A DNA stretch of 29,942 nt from SURF-32 sp964648365 (GTDB taxonomy: Bacteria > Planctomycetota > Phycisphaerae > UBA1845). Under the pieces are notes generated by a model. That model saw nothing but the letters and a program-made list of their open reading frames with translations. It did not search any database and was not told the DNA's origin. Shown here in pieces: positions 24,240 to 29,942 of the stretch (the stretch's first letter is position 1; each line of letters begins with the position of its first letter). Made by a program: the position numbers and the translations under genes. The stretch covers positions 1 to 29,942 of the forward strand of contig CAZYLK010000060.1 of assembly GCA_964648365.1 (NCBI GenBank), in the 5' to 3' direction.

Positions 24240-24413
24240 TTGAATTCCGCCGCGCCGCCCGGTTCGACCCGCCTTTCGGGGCCGGGTTTCGCGGGAGGTG
24301 TCAGCCCCCGACCGGGAGGGAGGCTTGGGTAAGAGGCCACCCCGCATGACTGCGGGAGCCCCGATAGGTGCCGCCCCCGAATCGGCAAGGCGGCGCCCGT
24401 ACGCGAAACACCC
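24240..24413 (+). ncRNA. Candidate structured leader RNA upstream of the sigma-factor gene
   Basis: Four strong hairpins fit in 140 nt. The first is 24258-24286 (CCCGG/CCGGG enclosing CCCG/CGGG). The second is at about 24303-24325 (AGCC-CCC/GGG-GGCT). The third is 24341-24356 (CCCGCA-TGAC-TGCGGG). The fourth is 24367-24397, a nine-pair stem GGTGCCGCC/GGCGGCGCC with an inner CCG/CGG. The frame of the sigma factor has a stop at 24330 and no start codon before GTG 24414, so this stretch is untranslated leader. I could not match it to a known riboswitch; GGGTAAGAGGCCACC recalls a piece of RNase P RNA, but the rest does not fit. High GC content alone produces hairpins, so confidence is modest. Confidence 0.4.
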
Positions 24414-25166
24414 GTGAACAAAGACACCGACATCGGAGGCTCGCGCGATGCGTTTCCCGTCACTCGCCGGACGGCCGTGGTTGAGGCGGGCAGCACGGAC
24501 CCGCAGGTTCGAACGCGCGCGTTCGAGACGCTGGTGGCCAGCTACTGGAAGCCGGTCTACAAGTACATCCGCATCAAGTGGAAGGCGTCGAACGAATCGG
24601 CGAAGGACTCGACGCAGGCGTTTTTCGCCCGGGCGATGGAGAAGGGGTTCTTCGACCGGTACGACCCGTCCAAAGCGCTCTTTCGTACCTATCTGCGGAC
24701 GTGTCTGGACGGGTTCCTGGCCAACGAGCGCCTCGCGGCCGGTCGGCAGAAGCGCGGCGGCGGGCAGACAATCCAGTCGCTCGACTTCGCCGGCGCCGAA
24801 GACGAAATGCGGCGCGAGCCGGCCGCGGCGGACGTCGACCCGGACGACTACTTCCACAAGGAATGGGTGCGAAGCCTGTTTGCGATCGCGGTTGCGGCGC
24901 TGCGCGAGGATCTGATCGCGGCCGACAAGCCGGTTCACCTGGCGCTGTTCCAGCAGTATGACCTGATGGACCCGGAGGGCGAACATCCGCTGAGCTATCA
25001 GGATATGGCCGAGCGGCACGGCATCACCGTGACGCAGGTGACGAACTACCTCGCGCTGGCCCGGCGCAAGTTTCGCGAGATCGTGCTCGCCAATCTCGAA
25101 GCCATGACCGGCAGCGAAGCGGAGTTCAAGACCGAGGCCCGTCAGTTGCTTGGCGTGGAGTTGTAG
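24414..25166 (+). CDS. Sigma-70 family RNA polymerase sigma factor (ECF-like, planctomycete type)
   Basis: This 250-residue protein has sigma region 2 at about residues 36-110 (FETLVASYWKPVYKYIRIKW...DSTQAFFARAMEKGFFDRYDPSKALFRTYLRTCLDGFLANE...KRGGG). Region 4 is at about 190-230, with a helix-turn-helix (LSYQDMAERHGITVTQVTNYLALARRKFREI). The spaced DSTQAFF and FRTYL words and the KRGGG turn are typical of the ECF-like group found beside Ser/Thr kinases in planctomycetes. It should direct RNA polymerase to a dedicated promoter set. GTG 24414 is the only usable start in frame; it lacks a ribosome binding site and lies 16 bases after a strong hairpin. GGAGG at 24436-24440 precedes an ATG in the wrong frame. 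The kinase at 25351 follows after 184 bp and may control it. Confidence 0.9.
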   Translation: MNKDTDIGGSRDAFPVTRRTAVVEAGSTDPQVRTRAFETLVASYWKPVYKYIRIKWKASNESAKDSTQAFFARAMEKGFFDRYDPSKALFRTYLRTCLDGFLANERLAAGRQKRGGGQTIQSLDFAGAEDEMRREPAAADVDPDDYFHKEWVRSLFAIAVAALREDLIAADKPVHLALFQQYDLMDPEGEHPLSYQDMAERHGITVTQVTNYLALARRKFREIVLANLEAMTGSEAEFKTEARQLLGVEL

Positions 25167-25197
25167 TTTGAGCCCAGTGCGCGATCATGCAGAACCA

Positions 25198-25340
25198 GCG
25201 AGCCGCTGGCTTTAGCCTGCGCGAACGCGCCGGCTCACGAGCGGTGACAAATCGTGCAGCCCCGTTGGAACGCCCTGGCGCTGAGGATGAGCGCGCTCAA
25301 ACGGCGCCTCCGCGCGGGCTGAAGCCGCGCGGCTCGCTCA
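25198..25340. repeat. Two inverted family A palindromes between sigma factor and kinase genes
   Basis: AGCCGCTGGCTTTAGCCTGCG (degenerate, about 25200) and, in the opposite orientation, CGCGCGGGCTGAAGCCGCGC (about 25311) lie in the 184-bp spacer. Both belong to family A. As an inverted pair flanking about 80 bp, they could fold together between the two genes. Confidence 0.75.
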
Positions 25341-25350
25341 GACAGGCACC

Positions 25351-26685
25351 GTGACCTTCGCTCGAAAACGCACTTCGAATTCGATGGAATGGATCTCTGA
25401 CAACGCCATCCGCCGCCTTCAGCACGCGGCCGACCTGCCCGACCTGTCCGGCACGAAGTACGCCATCCGCGAGACGCTGGGCCGGGGGGGGATGGGCGTC
25501 GTCTATCTCGCTGAGGATACGGAACTGCAACGCGAAGTCGCGCTGAAGGTGCTGCGCGGGCCGACGCTCGATGCGGACGCGACGCGGCGGATGCTGCGCG
25601 AAGCACGGATCATCGCCCGGCTTGAACACCCCGGCATCGTGCCCATCCATGACGCCGGGACGCTTCCCGACGGGCGGCCGTTCTACGTGATGAAACTCGT
25701 CCGCGGCCGGCGGCTGGATGAGCCGCGCAACGGCGAAGCCGCCGAACTCGCCGAGCGGCTGCGACTGTTCGAACGCATCTGCGAAACCGTTGCCTTCGCC
25801 CACGCCCACGGCGTCGTGCATCGCGATCTCAAACCGCAGAACGTCATGGTCGGCGCGTTCGGAGAGGTGCTCGTGCTCGACTGGGGCGTGGCGAAACTGC
25901 TGCAATCGGCCCCCTCCGAAACCGAGCCGCGGGCTTCAGCCCGCGCGAATCCTCCTGCCGCGCACGACGCCCCAGCCCTCCCCGAATGCGAGCCGCGGGC
26001 TTCAGCCCGCGCGGACGCTGCGTCACAACGCAGGCCCCATGTCCTGCGAGACCAGGCCGTATCTTCCGAGAACCCGGCAGGGATGGGTTCCGGCGAGGAT
26101 GCGCTCCCGACGGCCGCACTGAGCCCGCCCGGACACGACATTGAACCCGCTGGCTCCGCGCGGGCCCAAGCCCGCGGCTCGCAAGCGGACATCGACGGCG
26201 ACGCGACGCTCACCCGCCGAACCCTCCGCGGAACGGTCATCGGCACGCCTGCTTACATGCCTCCCGAACAGGCCCGCGGCGACGTCGATGCCGTCGATCA
26301 ACGCAGCGACGTCTACGCCCTCGGCGCGATCCTCTACTATCTGTTGACCGATCAACCGCCCAGTCCCGCCGTGACGGCCGCAAACGTCCACGCGCTGCCG
26401 GCGTCCGGTATTCTCGCGCCCCGATCGCTCAACCCTGCGACGCCCCGGCCGCTCGACGCCGTCTGCCGCAAGGCGATGCACGCGGATCCGGCGGAGCGAT
26501 ACGCGAGCGCCGACGCACTGGCGGCCGAGGTTGGGCGGTTTCTCGCCGGCCGGCGCGTCGCGGCCTACCCCGAGAACATCCTGGGGCGGATCGGCCGCGT
26601 GTTGTGGAAGTACCGGACGTTTGTTGCGCTGATTCTTGCCTATTTGGTCATGCGGATCCTGCTGATATTCTTCGGATCGCTGTAA
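25351..26685 (+). CDS. Ser/Thr protein kinase with repeat-expanded activation loop and C-terminal membrane anchor
   Basis: This is a eukaryotic-like kinase of 444 residues. Motifs are the Gly-loop LGRGGMGVV (from L43), K66 (ALKVL), H157-R-D-L-K-P-Q-N, D177-W-G replacing DFG as is common in this group, and G298-TPAYMPPEQARGD. About 118 residues separate DWG from GTPAYM, against about 18 in the kinase at 15033. The extra 100 residues hold three palindromic-repeat copies (PRASARA twice, SARAQARGS once). The lobe then continues normally (SDVYALGAILYYLL, DAVCRKAMHADPAERY). One membrane helix (about 423-443) ends the protein with almost no outer part. GTG 25351 has a weak AGG upstream; ATG 25384 is an equally good start. 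It probably acts with the adjacent sigma factor. Activity with so long a loop is uncertain. Confidence 0.92.
   Translation: MTFARKRTSNSMEWISDNAIRRLQHAADLPDLSGTKYAIRETLGRGGMGVVYLAEDTELQREVALKVLRGPTLDADATRRMLREARIIARLEHPGIVPIHDAGTLPDGRPFYVMKLVRGRRLDEPRNGEAAELAERLRLFERICETVAFAHAHGVVHRDLKPQNVMVGAFGEVLVLDWGVAKLLQSAPSETEPRASARANPPAAHDAPALPECEPRASARADAASQRRPHVLRDQAVSSENPAGMGSGEDALPTAALSPPGHDIEPAGSARAQARGSQADIDGDATLTRRTLRGTVIGTPAYMPPEQARGDVDAVDQRSDVYALGAILYYLLTDQPPSPAVTAANVHALPASGILAPRSLNPATPRPLDAVCRKAMHADPAERYASADALAAEVGRFLAGRRVAAYPENILGRIGRVLWKYRTFVALILAYLVMRILLIFFGSL
25923..26182. repeat. Three family A palindromes inside the kinase activation segment
   Basis: GCCGCGGGCTTCAGCCCGCG appears at about 25926 and 25991, both in the forward orientation and read as EPRASARA. 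CGCGCGGGCCCAAGCCCGCG (about 26157) is in reverse and read as SARAQARGS. The bases between them encode low-complexity peptide. All copies preserve the kinase reading frame. Confidence 0.92.
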
Positions 26686-26803
26686 GTTAAAGACGCGACG
26701 GCGGAGCGCTTAACAGAAGCTCCGTGGTGGTTCAGCGCAGGCCGGGCATCGGTCAGATGACCACCGTGCGGACGGCGCCGCTGTGGCGCGGGAGAATGAA
26801 GGA

Positions 26804-27163
26804 ATGAGTAAACCGATACTTGGGCTTATCCTGGGCGGCGTGCTGGGGATCTTCGACGGGCTCTCCGCGCTGGTCTCGGCGGGAAACGATCCGGCTATTC
26901 GCGAAGGCATCGTCGGGATCGTGCTCGGTTCGACGTTCAAGGGCCTGATCGCCGGCATCGCGATCGGCTTCTTCTCCCGCCGCTTCCGCTCGCTGCCGCT
27001 TGGGATCATCTTCGGCCTGGCCGTGGGCGCCTTCCTGGCGTGGCTCGTCGCGCTGGGACAGGGCGGCTACTACCTCGAGATCATCCTGCCCGGCAGCATC
27101 CTGGGGATCATCGTCGGCTACGCCACGCAGCAGTACGGGCGACAGCCGCGCGCTCAGACATGA
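26804..27163 (+). CDS. Small glycine-rich four-helix membrane protein
   Basis: ATG 26804 is chosen because GGAG lies 9 bases upstream and MSKPILG begins a membrane helix; the frame also extends back to 26783. The product has 119 residues, nearly all hydrophobic, with four likely membrane helices: about 4-24, 37-59, 66-85 and 92-109. They are rich in GxxxG-type spacing (LGLILGGVLGIFDG, GLIAGIAIGFF, LPLGIIFGLAVGAFLAWLVA, LPGSILGIIVGYA). No catalytic motif is visible and I do not recognise the family. The gene follows the kinase gene after 118 bp and precedes a cluster of palindromic repeats. Confidence 0.75.
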   Translation: MSKPILGLILGGVLGIFDGLSALVSAGNDPAIREGIVGIVLGSTFKGLIAGIAIGFFSRRFRSLPLGIIFGLAVGAFLAWLVALGQGGYYLEIILPGSILGIIVGYATQQYGRQPRAQT

Positions 27164-27173
27164 CCCCTCCGGC

Positions 27174-27327
27174 GTGGCACCGGTTTTCAACCGGTGATCC
27201 GTGTACCGCCGGTTTCCAACCGGCGATCCGCGTGTGGCACCGGTTTTCAACCGGTGATCCGTCTGTGGCACCGGCTTTCAACCGGTGATCGAACAACGGC
27301 CCGGTGCCACTGCTCTTGAGCAGTGCT
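27174..27327. repeat. Cluster of five family B palindromes
   Basis: Near-identical hairpins follow each other: CACCGGTTTTCAACCGGTGA at about 27178 and again at about 27238, a variant ACCGCCGGTTTCCAACCGGC at about 27205, and CACCGGCTTTCAACCGGTGA at about 27269. A diverged member, GTGCCACTGCTCTTGAGCAG, is at 27305. Most units start GTGGCAC and are spaced about 30 bp apart. The first unit begins 10 bases after the stop of the preceding gene. The open frames through the array are repeat artefacts. Confidence 0.93.
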
Positions 27328-27391
27328 TTTCCGCCGGACCAAACTTCCCGCGTCTCGCTCCGCCGCCGGAGCAGCGCCTCGGAAATCTACC

Positions 27392-27814
27392 ATGACACTG
27401 ACACTTTCGAACCTGAACTACCTTGCCGTACTGGCCGCGGCGGTCGGCGTCTTCCTCGTCGGCGGCCTGTGGTACACGGCCCTATTCGGCAACGCACGCA
27501 CGAGGCTGCTCGGCTGGACGCCCGAAGACGTCGCGCGGATGCAGCAGCGCCGCCCGCCGCCGGTCTTCTTCGGCGGGCTGCTGGTCAGCTACGTCGTCCT
27601 GGCGTTCGCCGTCGCCGTGATCGTGACCAGCTTCGGCATCAGCACCGCGGGCGGCGGCGCGGCCGCGGGACTTGTTCTATGGCTCGCCATCGCGGCTGTC
27701 GGCATGACGCAGCATCTGCCCACCGAGAACGCAGCCGGCGTCTACCTGATCGACACCGCGTTTCAGTTCGTCGCGCTGCTGGGGATGGGAGCGCTGCTGG
27801 GGGGATGGCAGTAG
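27392..27814 (+). CDS. DUF1761-like small membrane protein
   Basis: The 140-residue product starts at ATG 27392; the CGGAAA before it is a weak ribosome binding site, and the frame extends further upstream through repeat-derived sequence that is unlikely to be translated. The N-terminal pattern NYLAVLAAAVGVFLVGGLWYTALFGNA with a following GWTPEDV matches the DUF1761 family (helix 1, then W-Y-x-x-L-F-G). Four membrane helices are likely: about 8-28, 56-80, 85-103 and 118-138. The function of the family is unknown. It stands between repeat clusters and has no operon partner in sight. Confidence 0.78.
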   Translation: MTLTLSNLNYLAVLAAAVGVFLVGGLWYTALFGNARTRLLGWTPEDVARMQQRRPPPVFFGGLLVSYVVLAFAVAVIVTSFGISTAGGGAAAGLVLWLAIAAVGMTQHLPTENAAGVYLIDTAFQFVALLGMGALLGGWQ

Positions 27815-27831
27815 AAGAAATAGCGAATGTC

Positions 27832-27934
27832 GAATAGCGAATAATGAATGATGGACGGCCAGCGCCGATCGCTGACGGACCTCGGCGCCGCGGATCTCTT
27901 CAATTCGTTATTCGCTATTCATTATTCGCCATTC
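27832..27934. repeat. AT-richer inverted repeat around GAATAGCGAATAATGAA
   Basis: GAATAGCGAATAATGAA (27832-27848) and TTCATTATTCGCCATTC (27918-27934) are reverse complements with one mismatch; further GCGAAT/ATTCGC words lie beside them. The flanked 70 bp is not coding. The low GC of the arms stands out. It lies between the convergent ends of the DUF1761-like gene and the secreted-protein gene and may act as a bidirectional terminator or be a tiny mobile element. Confidence 0.75.
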
Positions 27935-27940
27935 CGACTG

Positions 27941-28642
27941 CTATCCGCATTCGTACGGTCGCGACGCCTTCGCGCCGCAGCCCCACGTCACGGCGACGTC
28001 GCCCGCGCCGGAGACGCGCTTGAACGCGGCCTTGCCCTTGCCGTCGCCGTCGAGCGTGCCCTCCTGCGTGTCGCCGCTGGAGAGTTCCGCCACGAACGAG
28101 TCGCTCGGCGCGCCGCCGGCCAGCTTGATCTTGAGCTTGCCGCGCCGATTGCACGTGGCCCGCTTGATCTTCTCCTTGCCGCCGCACTCGCCGCCGGAAC
28201 CGGTCGTGATCTCCACGCCGCTTCCCTCGATCACACGGCCGCGGAAGTTCTCCGCAGGCGTCTCGCCGCCGTAGCGCCGCGCGACCACGATGCCGTTGAA
28301 CTCGTCGGTCTCCAGTTCATAGCGAAACTTGCCCGAGCCCGACCAGCCCAGGTCGCTGCCGCGCAGGACGATGACGTTGGTGTTGCCCTCGTGCGGCTCG
28401 ACGGGGATGAGCAGATCGGTAAAGAAATCCGCCGCGTCCGAGCCGTCGAACGCCTCGATCTCGAGGATGATCCGCGCCGACGTCACTTCCTGCCCGACAA
28501 TCGGGTCGTTCTGGAAGATGGCCGCGGAGTAGGATTGTCCGACGGGCGCGAAATGGAACAGCCGCTCCTCCGCTCCGGCTGCACGAGACAGCGAGACCGC
28601 CATCAACGCGGCCAGCAGTGAAACTCGACAAACAGCATGCAT
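27941..28642 (-). CDS. Secreted protein with C-terminal Cys domain resembling the WD40 proteins' tail
   Basis: The product has 233 residues with a clear signal peptide (MHAVCRVSLLAALMAVSLSRAAGAEE). GGAGAG lies somewhat far (about 12 bases) before the ATG. Residues about 25-150 have a beta-rich look (LFHFAPVGQSYSAAIFQNDP, VTSARIILEIEAFDG, NVIVLRG, GKFRYELETDEFNGIVVARR) and match no family I know. The last 80 residues (ECGGKEKIKRATCNRRGKLK...FVAELSSGD...GKGKAAFKRV...AVTWGCG...YECG) follow the same order of Cys, Gly-Lys and beta positions as the tails of the two WD40 proteins, suggesting a common accessory domain. It is divergent from the HD-domain gene across about 300 bp. Confidence 0.78.
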   Translation of the reverse strand: MHAVCRVSLLAALMAVSLSRAAGAEERLFHFAPVGQSYSAAIFQNDPIVGQEVTSARIILEIEAFDGSDAADFFTDLLIPVEPHEGNTNVIVLRGSDLGWSGSGKFRYELETDEFNGIVVARRYGGETPAENFRGRVIEGSGVEITTGSGGECGGKEKIKRATCNRRGKLKIKLAGGAPSDSFVAELSSGDTQEGTLDGDGKGKAAFKRVSGAGDVAVTWGCGAKASRPYECG

Positions 28643-28949
28643 GGCTTCTTATCTCTCCGCGCCGCCACGGATGTGCGCGACGACCCCTCTCCAAACGCCC
28701 GCCGGCGGCAGGCAAGTCCGTCGATTATACCGCCGTCGCCGCCCGTCCGGTCGCCGTGCGGGTCGATTCTCGTAAGAAGTTGCGGAACGCCGCGGCGCGG
28801 TCGGGCAACTCCCGTGCCGGCGGGACGCGAACGCGAGCCGATCTTGGCACTCCACGGCACGCCGCTTGAAGCCTCCGCGGACGCCGTTTAGCGTGCAGGG
28901 TCAGCCGCGGTACGCCACGGAGCGCTGCCGGCCTCTCAAGGATCTGTCG
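28643..28949. other. Divergent intergenic region
   Basis: No gene is supported between the two divergent starts. Short open frames on both strands have no domain. The long minus-strand frame at 28725-29864 is opposite the HD-domain and YjbQ genes and is their shadow. Promoters for both flanking genes should lie here, but no consensus was found. Confidence 0.5.
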
Positions 28950-29522
28950 ATGAACCGCCAGCAGGCATGGGACGTGTTGAACGAGTACACGAAGAACCCG
29001 GCGCTGATCCGCCACGGACAATGCGTCGAGGCGTCCATGCGGCACTATGCCCGCCTCGGCGGGCATGACGAAGAGATCTGGGGCATGGCCGGCCTGCTGC
29101 ACGACTTCGACTACGAGCGTTTCCCCGAGCCGCCGGCACACACGCGCGAAGGCGCGGCCATCCTCCGCAAACTCGGCGCCGATGAAGAGGTGGTCGGGGC
29201 CGTGCTCGCCCACGTCGACTGGAACCTCGACGAGTACCCGCGCGATCGACCGATTCGCAAGACCATCTTCGCCGTCGACGAACTGAGCGGATTCATCTAC
29301 GCCGCCGCGCTGGTGCGGCCGGATCGGATGAACGGCATGACCGCCGGCAGCATCAAGAAAAAGCTCAAGCAGAAGGCCTTCGCCGCGGCCGTATCGCGCG
29401 AAGACATCCATGCCGGGGCGGCACTGCTGGACATCCCGCTGGAAGAGCACATCCAGAACTGCATCGCCGCCATCAGCGGCATCGCAACGGAGTTGGGCCT
29501 GGAAGACCGGCCGGCTGGATAG
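28950..29522 (+). CDS. HD-domain (HDIG-like) predicted phosphohydrolase
   Basis: ATG 28950 is chosen: AAGGA lies 7 bases upstream, while the earlier start at 28866 has no ribosome binding site. The 190-residue product shows the HD metal-binding pattern: H22 (RHGQCVEASMRHYA), H51-D52 (GLLHDFDYERFPE), a His in AHTREGAAIL and the late AHVDWN. The order fits the HDIG group of small cytosolic metal-dependent phosphohydrolases related to HDIG-domain (TIGR00277) proteins. The substrate is not known. The rest is helical (IRKTIFAVDELSGFIYAAAL, SIKKKLKQKAF). The next gene starts 116 bp downstream on the same strand. Confidence 0.87.
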   Translation: MNRQQAWDVLNEYTKNPALIRHGQCVEASMRHYARLGGHDEEIWGMAGLLHDFDYERFPEPPAHTREGAAILRKLGADEEVVGAVLAHVDWNLDEYPRDRPIRKTIFAVDELSGFIYAAALVRPDRMNGMTAGSIKKKLKQKAFAAAVSREDIHAGAALLDIPLEEHIQNCIAAISGIATELGLEDRPAG

Positions 29523-29532
29523 CCGAACGCTT

Positions 29533-29603
29533 GCGCCCGCGCGTTGCCGCGGGTGCGCGTCCGCAGGTTTCGCAGACCTCATGGCGCGGGCAACGCCCGC
29601 GCT
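29533..29603. repeat. Inverted pair of GC-rich palindromes between HD and YjbQ genes
   Basis: GCGCGGGCAACGCCCGCGC (29584-29602) is itself a palindrome. A related copy in the opposite orientation, GCCCGCGCGTTGCCGCGGG, lies at about 29535-29553. Between them CCGCAGGTTTCGCAGACC forms another weak stem. It is a dispersed-palindrome type related in style to, but different in core from, family A. Confidence 0.75.
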
Positions 29604-29637
29604 ATGAAATCTGCGGATCGAATTCGGAGCGTAATGG

Positions 29638-29942
29638 ATGGTGGATACACACACACTGCACGTCGAAACGCGCGGCAACACGCACGTCATCAACCTGACC
29701 GACTCGGTTCGCTCCGTGCTCGCCGAAGGCCGCATCCGTGACGGCGTCGTGACCATCTTCGTCGTCGGCTCCACGGCCGGCATCACCACCACCGAGTTCG
29801 AGCCGGGCCTGGTCAACCGCGACCTGAAAGCGGCGTTCGAAGGTATCGCCCCCGAGAACGGCACTTACCTGCACGAGCAGACCTGGCACGACGACAACGG
29901 CCACTCCCACGTCCGCGCGTCGCTGCTCGGCCCGTCGATCAC
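29638..29942 (+). CDS. YjbQ/UPF0047 family protein, 3' truncated by window end
   Basis: ATG 29638 has GGAG 8 bases upstream and opens a frame that runs off the window (101 complete codons). The product starts MVDTHTLHVETRGNTHVINL and has the family core VTIFVVGSTAGITTTEFEPG, NGTYLHEQTWHDDNGHSHVR and LLGPSI. It belongs to the UPF0047/YjbQ family (TIGR00149), some members of which are annotated as secondary thiamine-phosphate synthase. The usual HTTA motif reads STAG here, with Ser replacing the His, as in the GSTA-type subgroup. The gene was identified by translating the incomplete frame directly. It lies 115 bp after the HD-domain gene. Confidence 0.88.
   Translation, partial: MVDTHTLHVETRGNTHVINLTDSVRSVLAEGRIRDGVVTIFVVGSTAGITTTEFEPGLVNRDLKAAFEGIAPENGTYLHEQTWHDDNGHSHVRASLLGPSI

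Noticed and set aside
24310..24345. Possible RNase P RNA (GGGTAAGAGGCCACC resembles a conserved segment)
   Set aside because: Other conserved RNase P blocks such as GAGGAAAGTCC are missing and the length is too short.
24448..24915. Open frame starting at an ATG with a good GGAGG upstream inside the sigma-factor gene
   Set aside because: The frame gives an Arg/Ser-rich product without a domain, whereas the overlapping frame encodes clear sigma regions 2 and 4.
27040..27296. Short open frames on both strands through the family B cluster (HRFSTGDP and DHRLKTGA repeats)
   Set aside because: The peptides are translations of the palindromic repeats and have no start context.
28725..29864. Long minus-strand open frame of 379 codons
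   Set aside because: It lies opposite the HD-domain and YjbQ genes, both of which have clear family motifs and ribosome binding sites.

Overview
The window is a GC-rich (roughly two thirds G+C) scaffold piece with two 100-base assembly gaps (1729-1828, 17470-17569) and one 10-base gap (3316-3325). The gene content points to a planctomycete. It has a giant tandem UvrA, a sigma factor next to a Ser/Thr kinase, a second membrane-anchored kinase, secreted double WD40 propellers, FG-GAP-type lipoproteins, a CPxC zinc-ribbon membrane protein, and many dispersed GC-rich palindromes. No taxonomic marker is present, so the phylum is an inference.

Layout. 1-5598: most of a fused UvrA-UvrA gene. It holds the ABC-II half of module 1, a full module 2 interrupted by a gap, then a C-terminal extension with an internal duplication, reached only across a frame break at a run of ten G. 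6114-7586: secreted serine hydrolase. 7949-9490 (minus): secreted YncE-like propeller. 9942-13952 (minus): three tandem paralogous lipoproteins, probably one operon. 14269-14847 (minus): ComEA-like helix-hairpin-helix membrane protein, divergent from a receptor-like Ser/Thr kinase (15033-17381). That kinase's stop codon lies at the start of a 24-bp tandem array. 17739-17812 (minus): tRNA-Val(UAC). 18596-19603: zinc-ribbon membrane protein. 19654-23977 (minus): two secreted proteins, each with about 14 WD40 repeats and a shared C-terminal Cys-containing domain. 24414-26685: sigma factor with a hairpin-rich leader, then a Ser/Thr kinase. 26804-27814: two small membrane proteins. 27941-28642 (minus): secreted protein whose tail resembles the WD40 proteins' tail. 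28950-29942: HD-domain protein and the start of a YjbQ-family gene cut by the window edge.

The most unusual signal is a set of short palindromic repeats, about ten copies of one family and about nine of a second. They occur between genes and also inside coding sequences without breaking the frame: within UvrA ABC-I, in the UvrA inter-domain linker, and in the activation loop of the second kinase. This resembles the palindromic elements known to insert into Rickettsia genes. Functionally the window is a mix of DNA repair, transmembrane signalling (kinases, sigma factor) and exported propeller or lipoprotein families, not one pathway.
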